64,000 bases of DNA. Origin: Paenibacillus sp. 1_12. GTDB lineage: Bacteria; Bacillota; Bacilli; Paenibacillales; NBRC-103111. A program made the position numbers and the translations under genes. Position 1 is the first letter of the stretch. The number at the start of each line of letters is the position of its first letter. This document shows, piece by piece, positions 54,389-63,684 of the stretch. The DNA lies in contig NZ_FOTE01000018.1 of assembly GCF_900114475.1 (NCBI RefSeq), positions 44,030 to 108,029 on the forward strand, given 5' to 3'. Under the pieces are notes generated by a model, which was given only the letters and a program-made list of their open reading frames with translations, did no database searches and was not told the DNA's origin.

Positions 54389-55022
54389 ACCGCTTGTGCT
54401 CCAGGATGAAGGCACCGAATGGATAATACCTGCAGTTGCTTTAGCTGGAGAGGAAGCGGTGGTCTTGTCCATAGAGTCAGTGAAAACTTTCGGCGATATG
54501 GCGAACCACTGGTCGCAGCGGACGGTGGAGGTGATGGCGGCATGGCAAATTGCCAACGGTGTAAGCGAAGATGAATTTGCTCCGGATGACACCATCACCC
54601 GTGCCCAACTCGCGGCACTGCTGTCCCGCATTCTGCAACTGGAAGGAGCGCAAGCGTCTTTCTCTGATGTGGAGCCGGGAGTCTGGTATGAAGAAGAAGT
54701 AGGAGCGGCAGCCGCAGCAGGTATTATCCAGGGCGATGGAGACAGCTTCCGGCCCGATGATGCGGTTACTCGCCAGGAGATGGCGATGATGATTTTCAGA
54801 GCGTATGAAGCAGCAGGTGGTGCAGGGGTCGCTGCAGGCTCGTCTCTCCCGTTCACCGATGCGTCCGAGATCAGCGGATGGGCAGAGGAAGCGGTGGCCG
54901 CAGTATACAGCCTGGGCATCGCAGAAGGGAATCCCGACGGCACCTTCGCTCCCGGCAACAATGCTGCTCGTGGGGAAGCTTTAACTATGCTGCTGCGTTT
55001 TATGGATATTACAGGAATGTAA
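54246..55022 (+). CDS. SLH part of the frameshifted xylanase
   Basis: 258 codons in this frame, but only those after about 54332 are real; the first 28 are out-of-frame xylanase DNA. The real part has a linker with VIQAAREAGKPLVLQ and three SLH repeats: FGDMANHWSQRTVEVMAA... TRAQLAALLSRIL; FSDVEPGVWYEE... TRQEMAMMIFRAY; FTDASEISGWAEEAV... ARGEALTMLLRF. It is the wall-anchoring end of the GH10 enzyme. Without repair of the frame it would not be joined to the catalytic part. Confidence 0.85.
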   Translation: MRRKQWQCCEMQPIRHWFLISAVWAVKPGGKSVVQPAAVIQAAREAGKPLVLQDEGTEWIIPAVALAGEEAVVLSIESVKTFGDMANHWSQRTVEVMAAWQIANGVSEDEFAPDDTITRAQLAALLSRILQLEGAQASFSDVEPGVWYEEEVGAAAAAGIIQGDGDSFRPDDAVTRQEMAMMIFRAYEAAGGAGVAAGSSLPFTDASEISGWAEEAVAAVYSLGIAEGNPDGTFAPGNNAARGEALTMLLRFMDITGM

Positions 55023-55186
55023 AAAGACACCGACAAAAGTGATATCCAAATTCAGCTGTTGGTCTCCTAATGCAGGTTCACTGAATACTTACAATAATTT
55101 CTACATTTAAATGATATTATCCCATCTTTCGCACCTTGAAAATCAATGTCAACAGGTTAAGGCTGAGGATGCCAAAGGTCAACAAT

Positions 55187-55405
55187 TCACCTTGCGATTA
55201 TGATGGAATTTGGATTTTCTGGGTGAAGGAATTCTAGGAATCGAGCGTCCCAAGCGCTTGGATCGACAGATCGGGCGATTTCATCCATCATGCACTGAAT
55301 CATGGCACTACTCTTGTCGGGATCCTCTTGAACTACAGCCAGAACAAAGCGATCTTTTGATATGAAAATGAAGTATGTAAGAACGCCCCATGATGCGTTT
55401 GTCAA
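55187..55405 (-). CDS. Small ORF of unknown function
   Basis: 72 residues from a TTG start with no ribosome site. It reads LTYFIFISKDRFVLAVVQ... and has an acidic C-terminal half (MMDEIARSVDPSAWDARFLEF). I do not recognise it. Being next to IS110 remnants, it may be a fragment of a larger gene. Confidence 0.3.
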   Translation of the reverse strand: MTNASWGVLTYFIFISKDRFVLAVVQEDPDKSSAMIQCMMDEIARSVDPSAWDARFLEFLHPENPNSIIIAR

Positions 55406-55479
55406 GTAAATGGAAGTTTTTTCTTTTGGAAAAAGGCATGCAAATGCCCGAGCGCCCTCATGTAAGTTTTTCCAGGTAT

Positions 55480-55793
55480 TCAGGCTGCGGGATTTTTCTG
55501 AACCAAGTAGTCCAATTTTTGGAGTTGCTTCACTAATTGGCGTTCCCGGCGTTCGTTGTTGCGATTGGTCAGGTAGTCATTTCCCAAATCCGCATAGTCT
55601 TCTCTATTGGACAACAGATGATAGACGATGACCAATAACTTGTGAGCCGTGGCCACAGTAGCCTTATGGGTCCCCCTCCGTTTGGCGAGAGACCAGAACT
55701 TTGCCCCTAGGTAGGTTTTGGTTTTGGAGGCGGCATGAGCGGCTTCACACAGGGCGGTCTTCAGGGCTTGGCTTCCGTGAGTGGTTCGTGTAC
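55480..55793 (-). pseudogene. IS110-family transposase C-terminal remnant 1
   Basis: On the minus strand about 100 codons: GSQALKTALCEAAHAASKTK, YLGAKFWSLAKRRGTHKATV, ATAHKLLVIVYHLL, and the end LVQKNPAA, matching the second (transposase_20) domain of IS110 family enzymes. The catalytic DEDD domain is gone; a stop precedes the fragment at its 5' side. Confidence 0.82.
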
Positions 55794-55885
55794 TTTATAC
55801 GAAAATGATCTTTAAGGGTGGGTTTGCACGCATTTGACACAAAAAAACCACCTCCCGAAAATTTCGTTCAGATTTTTTTTGAAAG

Positions 55886-56270
55886 TTAGACAGATTGGCT
55901 ATCCTCTAAATGGATCGTATACCCCATGGACTTGATATTATTCACCCAGTAATCAAGTCCTTTTTCCTTTTTGGGTAAATACTCCGCGCCTAACTCTTGG
56001 TATGTGGTTTTGTCTCGCAGCATCACATAGCAGATTTTTAAGATGACATGGGCTGTCGCCATGGTGGCCTTCTTGGGTCCTCGTCGTCGGACGACTCGGC
56101 TGTGTAAAGCCGCTAATCGCGAGTTTTTCGTCTTCGAAGCCGCCCATGCAACCTGACAAAGCACGCTTTTGAGCCCCTTATTGCCTTTGTTGGTTTTGGA
56201 GCTCCTTTTCTTGCCTGCGCTTCGTTGCTTCCCGGACATACCGCCGCCCATGAAGCCAGTAGCCGTTGGC
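55886..56270 (-). pseudogene. IS110-family transposase C-terminal remnant 2
   Basis: Minus-strand frame with MSGKQRSAGKKRSSKTNKGN, LKSVLCQVAWAASKTKNSRL, RRRGPKKATMATAHVILKI, and LGAEYLPKKEKGLDYW, a different IS110 C-terminal half from remnant 1. It is joined at about 56270 to a cut AraC/cupin gene; the 191-codon open frame is an artefact of that joint. Confidence 0.82.
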
Positions 56271-56471
56271 GCGTTGTGCTCATATCTGGTGCATGTCGAA
56301 GTGAATGACAATAATCTCTTCGCTCTCGATGCTCTGCGAGTAGTCGACAGCAGGAGGAATATACAGCAAATCCCCGGCTTCCACGTGAAGCGTTTTCTGG
56401 TCACAGTGAATTTCGGCGCTGCCGCGCATGCCACAGGCCTGTTTAGTTCCCATGGGATCACGGCTCATCAC
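56271..56471 (-). pseudogene. Truncated AraC/cupin regulator N-terminus
   Basis: Minus-strand frame from ATG 56471, with GGAGTAAGGT a few bases upstream, coding for a short cupin half: HVEAGDLLYIPPAVDYSQS and IIVIHFDMHQ, as in AraC regulators that bind sugars. It stops where the IS110 remnant begins, so its DNA-binding half has been removed. It originally pointed away from the AraC gene at 56620. Confidence 0.7.
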
Positions 56472-56619
56472 ACCTTACTCCGTATTGATTTTACCACAAG
56501 GCCAAGCAGAACGCGCTTTTTTTCCCCTCATAGCCGCTTGGGATTATTGACGGAACCTGCGATTTTCGATTAAGCTGTTGGCGGAGACATCTTAAGTCGG
56601 CATCTTCGGGAGGACTGAA

Positions 56620-58884
56620 ATGAAAGCGTTTAAGTCAAGATATTATAACCAACTGATCTTATTTGCCGTATGCTTGATTGCACTGCCCGTTGCGGCCGTC
56701 GGCATGTTCTCCTACTACCGATCCTCCCATACCATCCAGGAAAGGGTAAACAGCAGCTCACTGCAATTGCTGGAGCAGACGCGCCAGCGGGTGGAGCAAT
56801 CCCTTCGCACAGCCGATAACGCGGTAATCCAATTCGCTTCCTCCACCACACTCTCCAGGCTGCTGTCCATCGACGTAACGGAAGTACACCGCAGCGAGAA
56901 CATATTGTTGATTGATGAGTTGCGTGAAGGCTTGGGCAGAATCAAGACCTTCGACCTGGGACCGGGCGATGTCCAGTTCCTGCAATTGCGTTACCGCTGG
57001 AAGTTTACCACCAACGGCGGATATCAGAGCTTCGCGCCGGACGAGCCCGATTGGGCAACGATGATCGATGCGCGGAGGGGCTCTTACTGGACAATCAATA
57101 ACGATACCATCGATTTCGTCAAGCCGCTTCCTGCCACCTCTCTTGAACCGGTAGCCATTGTCATCCTGAAGATTCCTCTGCAGGATATCAGCAAATATCT
57201 TAATCCGCGCCAGGGAATGGGCAAGCCGTTTATTTATGACCGGGATTTCCGCATGGTTTACGATACTGTGCCCCTGCAGGAGGAACAGCTGGCCAAGCTT
57301 TCCCCTTATATACAGCAAATCGAGGAGAGCAAGCGGGAGGAAGGCTTGATTCCCGTCAGGGCAGGCGGAGAAAGCTATAATGTGATCTTCAGCAAATCAG
57401 ACTACAGCGGCTGGACGTACGCTTCCTTCATTTCTGTCCGGGAGATGAACCGGGAAGCGGAGGCAATCAAGTGGTTTACACTGTTCATCTGCCTGTTCGT
57501 GGTTGCTGCGGGTGTTGCGGTTTCTTTGCCTGGTACCCGGCGAATCTATGTGCCTATCCGCCGGCTCTATGAAGAGGTGGTCGCTCCGCGGGCAGAGGAA
57601 GAATTGCTGAGGGGCAAGAACGAATTTGAGCTGATCGGCGAAAAGGTCAGACATTATGTACAAACCGAACTGAAGATGACCCACGAGCTTCAATACCAGC
57701 GCAACCAACTGAATGATTTCTTTATGATGCGTCTGTTTCTGGGCGAGGCCAGACCGGAGGAGCTGGAGGAGCCGCTTGCAGCCCAGGTGGCGTTATGGAC
57801 AAACATGAATGTGATCGTGGTGCAGATTGATACCTGGGAAGGCACAGCGTATGGAGACAATGACCGGAATCTGCTGCTGTATGCCGCGGCCAACATTGCC
57901 GCCGAGCTTGTTCCTCCTGCGAATCGGCTGCTGAAGCCGATTGTGACAGACCAATCCATAGCTCTCCTGCTGGGAAGCGAGCGGCCCGAGGAGCATGGGA
58001 AGCTGGTTGATCAGCATGCAAGCCGGATTCAACAGATGCTTAAGCAATATCTGAAATTCCAGGCGAGTATCGGTATCAGCCGGCCGTTCCACAATCTGAA
58101 GCATACGGCGAGAGCCTATAAGGAAGCGTTGAACGCATTGAATTACCGGATCAAGCTGGGATATGAGTCCATTCTGTACATGGAGGATGTATCGCCCAAT
58201 CACCGCATTGCTCCTGAATACCCGGAGAAGCTCAAGAGCGAGCTGACCGATGCCATCAAATTGTATGAACGGGAGCGGGCTTATGGACTGCTGAAGCAGT
58301 TTTCCCAGGAAATATTCAGTGTTCCCTTGTCCCACAGGGAATACCAGATGATGATGATCGTGCTGCTGACCGATCTGTTGAAGGTGCTGCAGGAGGCGGG
58401 CGGCTTGCCGCAGGCTCTGTATGGCGAGGAGAAATCGCTGTTCGATCAGATATTTGAATTGCAAACCCCGGATCAGATGGTGGAATGGTTCCACGAATCC
58501 ATTGTAGATCCGTCCATCCTGCTTCTGGAGGAGCAGAAAAACTCCCAGCACCGCCGGATTTCCGATGAGCTGCTTCAGATGGTCCACAACGAATACAACA
58601 CGAATTTGACGCTGGAGGGCTGCGCGCTGCGCATTAATTATCATCCCGATTATGTCCGGCATGTATTCCGCCGGGAGATCGGCATAACCTTCGGAGACTA
58701 TCTGGCGCAGTACCGGTTGAAGATCGCCAAGGCCTGGCTGGCGGAGACGCCTATGAAGATATCGGAGATCGCCGAGCGGCTCCAATATACGAATCCGCAG
58801 AACTTCATCCGCTACTTCCGCAAGATGGAGGGAATGACCCCGGGACAGTACCGCAGTGCCCAATATGACACGGATGGCCGATGA
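56620..58884 (+). CDS. Membrane-bound AraC-family regulator (cassette B)
   Basis: 754 residues with the same layout as the regulator at 11978-14290: membrane helix (about 10-30), extracellular Cache-like region (about 35-280), second helix (about 285-305), and C-terminal helix-turn-helix pair (about 650-750: GCALRINYHPDYVRHVFRR and ISEIAERLQYTNPQNFIRYF, MTPGQYR). GGGAGGACTGAA precedes ATG. It leads cassette B and should control its importer in response to a xylan- or pectin-derived sugar. A terminator separates it from the permease genes. Confidence 0.92.
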   Translation: MKAFKSRYYNQLILFAVCLIALPVAAVGMFSYYRSSHTIQERVNSSSLQLLEQTRQRVEQSLRTADNAVIQFASSTTLSRLLSIDVTEVHRSENILLIDELREGLGRIKTFDLGPGDVQFLQLRYRWKFTTNGGYQSFAPDEPDWATMIDARRGSYWTINNDTIDFVKPLPATSLEPVAIVILKIPLQDISKYLNPRQGMGKPFIYDRDFRMVYDTVPLQEEQLAKLSPYIQQIEESKREEGLIPVRAGGESYNVIFSKSDYSGWTYASFISVREMNREAEAIKWFTLFICLFVVAAGVAVSLPGTRRIYVPIRRLYEEVVAPRAEEELLRGKNEFELIGEKVRHYVQTELKMTHELQYQRNQLNDFFMMRLFLGEARPEELEEPLAAQVALWTNMNVIVVQIDTWEGTAYGDNDRNLLLYAAANIAAELVPPANRLLKPIVTDQSIALLLGSERPEEHGKLVDQHASRIQQMLKQYLKFQASIGISRPFHNLKHTARAYKEALNALNYRIKLGYESILYMEDVSPNHRIAPEYPEKLKSELTDAIKLYERERAYGLLKQFSQEIFSVPLSHREYQMMMIVLLTDLLKVLQEAGGLPQALYGEEKSLFDQIFELQTPDQMVEWFHESIVDPSILLLEEQKNSQHRRISDELLQMVHNEYNTNLTLEGCALRINYHPDYVRHVFRREIGITFGDYLAQYRLKIAKAWLAETPMKISEIAERLQYTNPQNFIRYFRKMEGMTPGQYRSAQYDTDGR

Positions 58885-58901
58885 GGCCCCCGTGTTTTTT
58901 T
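58869..58901 (+). terminator. Intrinsic terminator after the cassette B AraC gene
   Basis: CACGG...GGCC-GATGA-GGCC...CCGTG nested stem, then seven T's; it overlaps the last codons of the gene. Confidence 0.85.
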
Positions 58902-59126
58902 GTACATTATAGATTCGCGGGGCTATTTGGCAGCCGTCTAAGATTATCGGACAGCCGCCTGGGATAACACTGCCTCCAGGGAAAGAGAAAATGCTGAATT
59001 TGCGGCTATTCGGCAAGCGGCTCCTATTGAGCCGCCGCGGATTATTGCCGGAACCGCCGAGGGCATTTTACGATAAGGGCATCGCAAGACAAAAATATGA
59101 ATTTGGGATGGATGGAGGCAAGGACG

Positions 59127-60104
59127 ATGGAAGTAAGCAAAACAGCTGCATCTTCGGCAACGGATTACCCGCAAGCGGCCGCCGGCAGGCGCTCCGTGTG
59201 GAGACAGAGGGCTCGCCAGGTGAGAATGGATTATTGGTTGTATCTGATGCTGGTGCCGGGGCTTCTGTACTTTATTGTATTTAAATATGTGCCCATGTGG
59301 GGGGTGCTGCTGGCCTTTAAGGATTATCAGCCTTACATTGGCTTTATAGGCAGCCCGTGGGTCGGGTTGAAGCATTTTGAACGGTTCTTCACCGATCCTT
59401 CGTTTTGGGAGCTGTTCCGCAATACCTTTGTTATCGCCTTCTATAATCTGGTCTTTTATTTCCCGCTTCCCATCGTTGTGGCGCTGATGCTTAATGAAAT
59501 CAAGAACGAATTCTTCAAGCGGCTGGCCCAGTCCTTCATTTATGTGCCCCACTTCTTCTCCTGGGTGGTGATCTCGGGAATTACTTACATCATGTTTACC
59601 ACAGAAGGCGGGTTGGTCAACCAGGTCATTGAATATTTCGGCGGGGACAAGATCAACTTCCTGCTCAGCAAGGAGTGGTTCCGCACGATTATCACCGGAC
59701 AAGTCATCTGGAAGGAAACCGGTTGGGGGACGATCATCTTCCTGGCTGCGCTGGCGGGAGTCGACCCCTCCTTGTATGAAGCGGCAAGAATGGACGGGGC
59801 CAACCGGTTCCGGCAGCTGGTTCATATTACTCTGCCTGCCATCCGCAGTACCATTATCATCCTTCTGATTCTGCGGCTGGGGAATTTCCTGCATATCGGG
59901 TTCGAGCAGATCTATCTGATGCTAAACGGCATGAACCGCGAGGTGGGGGAAATATTCGATACCTACATCTACACCAACGGGATTCAGCGTGGCCTGTTCA
60001 GCTATACCACAGCCGTAGGCTTGTTCAATTCACTGGTGGGCCTGGTGCTGATCGTCGCGGCCAACACAATAGCCAAGAAATTCGGCGAAGAGGGCGTTTA
60101 CTAA
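59127..60104 (+). CDS. LplB-like ABC sugar permease (cassette B)
   Basis: 325 residues, six predicted helices. FKYVPMWGVLLAFKDY after helix 1, EAA loop LYEAARMDGANRFRQLVHITLP, end KKFGEEGVY. Close paralogue of the cassette A permease. I choose ATG 59127 with GGAGG 8 bases before; an in-frame ATG at 59097 lies upstream of that site. It works with the YtcP-like permease 28 bases downstream. Confidence 0.93.
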   Translation: MEVSKTAASSATDYPQAAAGRRSVWRQRARQVRMDYWLYLMLVPGLLYFIVFKYVPMWGVLLAFKDYQPYIGFIGSPWVGLKHFERFFTDPSFWELFRNTFVIAFYNLVFYFPLPIVVALMLNEIKNEFFKRLAQSFIYVPHFFSWVVISGITYIMFTTEGGLVNQVIEYFGGDKINFLLSKEWFRTIITGQVIWKETGWGTIIFLAALAGVDPSLYEAARMDGANRFRQLVHITLPAIRSTIIILLILRLGNFLHIGFEQIYLMLNGMNREVGEIFDTYIYTNGIQRGLFSYTTAVGLFNSLVGLVLIVAANTIAKKFGEEGVY

Positions 60105-60132
60105 CGGAGTTTACAAGAAAGGAGCAACATCG

Positions 60133-61014
60133 ATGATTCACGACCGCACATGGGGCAGTAGAGTGTTCACGGTAATCAATTATGTCTTGATCAGTTTGTT
60201 AGCCCTGGCAACCATTACTCCCTTTATTCACCTGATCGCCGCTTCCCTCACTACGGCGGAGGAGGTACGGGAGAAGAGCTTCATCCTGTTTCCCACGGTT
60301 CTGTCCTGGAATTCGTACTCCTATATTTTGAGCACCAATACGATTATCCTCAGCATGGGCAATACCGTCTTTATCACCGTCTTCGGAACCTTGGTCAATA
60401 TCGCCATGACGACGCTGATGGCCTATCCCCTGGCGCACAAGACGCTGATCGGGCGGTCCCGCATCATGATGCTGGTGCTGTTCACCATGATGTTCGGCGG
60501 GGGGATGATTCCCTCCTTCATTCTTGTCAAGCAATTGGGTATGCTGAATACGTACTGGTCTGTCATTATTCCCGGCGCCATCAGTGCGTTCAATCTCATT
60601 GTGATCAAGAATTTCTTCCAGCAGCTTCCCGAGGGACTGGAGGAGTCGGCTAAGATGGATGGCGCCAATGACCTGTATATTCTGGCACGGATTGTCATCC
60701 CTCTGTCCATGCCTGCCATTGCCACGTTCTCGCTGTTCTATGCCGTAGGACATTGGAATGCGTTCCTCGGACCGATTCTGTATCTGAACGATCCCGACCG
60801 CTGGCCGATTCAGGTGCTGATGCGGCAGATTATCATTTTGTCCCAGGGAGGTATCGGGAATGCGGAGGAGATGGGGTCTGAATTCATTCTTCCACCGGAG
60901 CAAACGCTGAAGTCCGCTGTTATCGTTTTTGCCAATCTGCCCATTCTCCTGGTATACCCGTTCTTGCAAAAGCACTTCGCCAAAGGGGTGCTCCTAGGCT
61001 CGGTTAAAGGCTAA
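60133..61014 (+). CDS. YtcP-like ABC sugar permease (cassette B)
   Basis: 293 residues, MalG-type. EAA loop EESAKMDGANDLYILARIVI and the end FLQKHFAKGVLLGSVKG, identical to the cassette A permease in the last 17 residues. AAGGAGC precedes ATG. It forms the import channel with the LplB-like protein; substrate likely the same class of oligosaccharide as the local lyase or xylanase produces (inference). Confidence 0.93.
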   Translation: MIHDRTWGSRVFTVINYVLISLLALATITPFIHLIAASLTTAEEVREKSFILFPTVLSWNSYSYILSTNTIILSMGNTVFITVFGTLVNIAMTTLMAYPLAHKTLIGRSRIMMLVLFTMMFGGGMIPSFILVKQLGMLNTYWSVIIPGAISAFNLIVIKNFFQQLPEGLEESAKMDGANDLYILARIVIPLSMPAIATFSLFYAVGHWNAFLGPILYLNDPDRWPIQVLMRQIIILSQGGIGNAEEMGSEFILPPEQTLKSAVIVFANLPILLVYPFLQKHFAKGVLLGSVKG

Positions 61015-61070
61015 GCATCCATCGATGCGGCTTTAACAATACACTATAAAAATCAAGGGGAGATGTTGTC

Positions 61071-62624
61071 ATGACAACTAAGCAAAAAAGAGGGAAGCTG
61101 TTGCCCGTCATCTGTGTGTTGACTGTATCGGCCGGGCTTGCCGCGGGCTGCGGAGACGGCAAAGACGCTGGAGGGCAGGAAGGGTCGATGGCTGGGCAAT
61201 CGTCGGGAACCGCTGCCAAAGGGCCAACCACCATCACGATGATGATGCCTTACTACTCAACCGAGGCGCCCAAGAACAACCCCATTATCCAGAAGCTGGA
61301 GGAGTTGACCAATACCAAGCTGAACATTACCTGGGTGCCTGATGCAGCATACAAGGATAAGCTGTCGGTCAGCCTTGCGTCCGGCGACCTGCCTCAGGCA
61401 ACGGTCGTGTCGCATATTGACGGTGGCATCTATGCACCGAGCATTGTCAGCGGTATCCGTTCGGGAGCGTTCTGGGAGATTGGACCGATGTTGAAGGATT
61501 ATCCTAATCTGAGTACCAAGCTGAATAAGGATGTCATGAAGAATGCCTCGCATGACGGCAAGTATTATTCGCTTTACCGTTCCAGAGTGCTGGCCAACGG
61601 CGGATTTGTTTACCGGCAGGACTGGCTGGATAAGCTAGGGCTCCAGGAGCCCAAGACGCTTGATGATCTGTACAATGTGATCAAAGCTTTTGCTCTGAAT
61701 GATCCGGATGGCAATGGGAAGAACGATACCTATGGGCTGATTTCCCGCAAGGGCTTCAACGACTTGAACATGCTGGCAGGCTTTTTCGGAGCGGGCAACG
61801 AATATGAGAAACGGGATGGCAAGCTGATTCCCAGCTTCTTCACCGATGAGCATCTGAACGCCATGAAGTTTATGAAGCGTCTGTATGATGAAAAGCTGAT
61901 GAATGGGGATTTTGCCGTGACGGAATCCAGTCAATCCAAGGCCTTGTTCGAAGGCGGCAAAGGGGGGGGATTCATATCCACTTCAATCCGCGATGCAATT
62001 ACCCACGATGCCGCCATCAAGAAAACCAATCCCAACGGTCAAGTGGGCGTAGTTTCCAGAATTCAAGGGCCCAAGGGGGAACGGATCATGGCTTCTCCGG
62101 GCTATAACGGCATCTTCATGTTCCCGAAGAACTCGGTCAAGACAGAGGAGCAAATGAGAGGCATCCTGAGCTTCTTTGACAAAATGTTCGAGAAGGATGT
62201 TGCCAATCTGCTCGGCTTTGGAATTGAAGGGATGCATTACCATCTGGAGGACGGCCTGGTAGTGGGAACGGAGCAGGAGAAAGCCTTAAGTCAGAAGGAT
62301 GGAGCGCCGATCCCGCAATTGTCCATCATCGGTGATGAGATTCCCACATTAAAAGCAAAGAGCACCCCTTTGAACAATAAGGTAAAGCAAATGAACGTGG
62401 ATAACGTAGACATTGCCATATCCAATCCGGCTTTGTCCACTCAGTCCCCCACCTTCACCGAGAAGAGCGGAGAATTGGATAAAATTAAGAACGACGCCAG
62501 AATGAAGTTTATCCTGGGAGAAATTGATGAAGCCGGATGGAAGAAGGAAGTGGAAAAATGGCTGAAGGCCGGCGGAGAGAAGGGCCTGGAGGAGCTTAAC
62601 GCCGAATATGCCAAGTTGAAATAA
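61071..62624 (+). CDS. LipO-like extracellular sugar-binding lipoprotein (cassette B)
   Basis: 517 residues. Lipobox LAAGC (Cys about 27), then the solute-binding fold with LNITWVPDAAYKDKLSVSLAS and YPNLSTKLNKDVMKNAS; the C-terminus EIDEAGWKKEVEKWLKAGGE matches the cassette A protein. It captures oligosaccharide for the LplB/YtcP pair. GGGGAGATG lies before ATG. Last gene of cassette B; followed by ogl and GH30 remnants. Confidence 0.93.
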   Translation: MTTKQKRGKLLPVICVLTVSAGLAAGCGDGKDAGGQEGSMAGQSSGTAAKGPTTITMMMPYYSTEAPKNNPIIQKLEELTNTKLNITWVPDAAYKDKLSVSLASGDLPQATVVSHIDGGIYAPSIVSGIRSGAFWEIGPMLKDYPNLSTKLNKDVMKNASHDGKYYSLYRSRVLANGGFVYRQDWLDKLGLQEPKTLDDLYNVIKAFALNDPDGNGKNDTYGLISRKGFNDLNMLAGFFGAGNEYEKRDGKLIPSFFTDEHLNAMKFMKRLYDEKLMNGDFAVTESSQSKALFEGGKGGGFISTSIRDAITHDAAIKKTNPNGQVGVVSRIQGPKGERIMASPGYNGIFMFPKNSVKTEEQMRGILSFFDKMFEKDVANLLGFGIEGMHYHLEDGLVVGTEQEKALSQKDGAPIPQLSIIGDEIPTLKAKSTPLNNKVKQMNVDNVDIAISNPALSTQSPTFTEKSGELDKIKNDARMKFILGEIDEAGWKKEVEKWLKAGGEKGLEELNAEYAKLK

Positions 62625-62686
62625 AGGCGCTGCTTAAGTCCAATCCAGGCAAGGGCGCTGATAACGTATGTTGGGAGTCTTGACTG

Positions 62687-63003
62687 ATGAAGGGTGACGT
62701 TTACTACTCCGCTATGACCTCCGGCAAGGATGAACAGAACAGACCGGGGCGGAAATGGTGCAGATGATTCAGGTGACACATACCATCCTTATTTTACCAA
62801 AACCTTGATTGAGGCATGAGCAATGAGTACATGCTGCTGGCCTCAAACCGGACGGGAGAGATGCAATTATACACCTTCCGCTTCCGGGACGGGCAGATGG
62901 TCCAGCTGACGGAGGAGCAGAATGTGGTACCGTTTAGCTCAGTGCTGGACCCTGTGCAGCATCGGGTATATTACTTCGCCGGACGGACACTGAAGTGTGT
63001 TGC
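62687..63003 (+). pseudogene. ogl-like N-terminal remnant
   Basis: From ATG 62687 a frame reads SAMTSGKDEQ; the homology then continues in other frames as GAEMVQMIQVTHT and EYMLLASNRTGEMQLYTF, QMVQLTEEQ and HRVYYFAGRTLK. These parallel the start of the intact oligogalacturonate lyase at 49751. At least two frameshifts are present, and at about 63003 it is joined to a GH30 fragment. Confidence 0.75.
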
Positions 63004-63535
63004 GGCGGTTCCCTGGAGTCCTCCGGCCTGGATGAAGGATAACGGCTCCGCTGTCAAGGGAGGGCATGTGCGGCCGGAGCATTATGATGACCTGGCGTTG
63101 TATCTGAAGACCTGGGTGGAGCGCTATACCAAGGAATACGGGTTGAATATCAGATGGCTGAGCATTCAGAATGAGCCGAGCAATGCCACTGATTACGCAT
63201 CTGCGGTGTGCTCCTTCCAGGAACTCAATGAGGTTGCCGTCCGGGTGGCAGATGCATTCGAGGAAGCGGGATTGTCCACCCTGATTGGCGCGCCTGAGGC
63301 AACGACGCTTGCGACCACCATGAATTTCATGAACAGCATGTCCCGAGAAGCGCTGGAGAAGCTTGATTATATCCCAACCCATTTCTACGACCTGGCTCCC
63401 GGAGATCTGGAGCGTTATGATCTGCGCAAATTCAGCAAGCCCCTGCTGATGACGGAGGTATGCGACGCTTGCGGCACCCGACAGAGGGCAGTTATGCCCA
63501 GCGCGGCTCCTTCTTGTATTTCTGTAATATTGTGA
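63004..63535 (+). pseudogene. GH30-family glycoside hydrolase internal fragment
   Basis: From PWSPPAWMKDN the frame is a GH30 catalytic barrel: WLSIQNEPS holds the acid/base Glu, and LLMTEVC the nucleophile Glu. Both ends are missing: the 5' end is replaced by the ogl remnant in frame, so the 239-codon ORF (62816-63535) is a chimaera, and after about 63475 the frame is lost. GH30 enzymes cut glucuronoxylan or related glycans, in line with the GH10 enzyme nearby. It is not likely to be active. Confidence 0.78.
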
Positions 63536-63559
63536 AGCTCTAAGTTTTGGTAGATCAAT

Positions 63560-63684
63560 TGAACTGCACCCCAATTGTTAGACACAGTCTAACAATTGGA
63601 GGTGTAGTTTTTTGGCTAAATACTCAACTGAAGAGAAATTAGAAGCTGTCCTGGCTTATCTAGAAGGTAAAGCGTCATATAAGA
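63560..63684 (+). mobile_element. IS3-family element, left end with cut orfA
   Basis: The left end begins near 63560 (TGAACTGCACCCC). A TTG start at 63612 with GGAGGTG upstream codes for an IS150-type orfA start, AKYSTEEKLEAVLAYLEGKA. It is cut at about 63684 by a second element. Inside, CCAATTGTTAGAC and GTCTAACAATTGG form a perfect 13-bp hairpin (63571-63599). Confidence 0.7.

Noticed and set aside
57793..59894. 407- and 316-codon minus-strand frames opposite cassette B
   Set aside because: They are antisense to clear membrane-protein genes, with GC-rich codon bias as cause, and have no domains.
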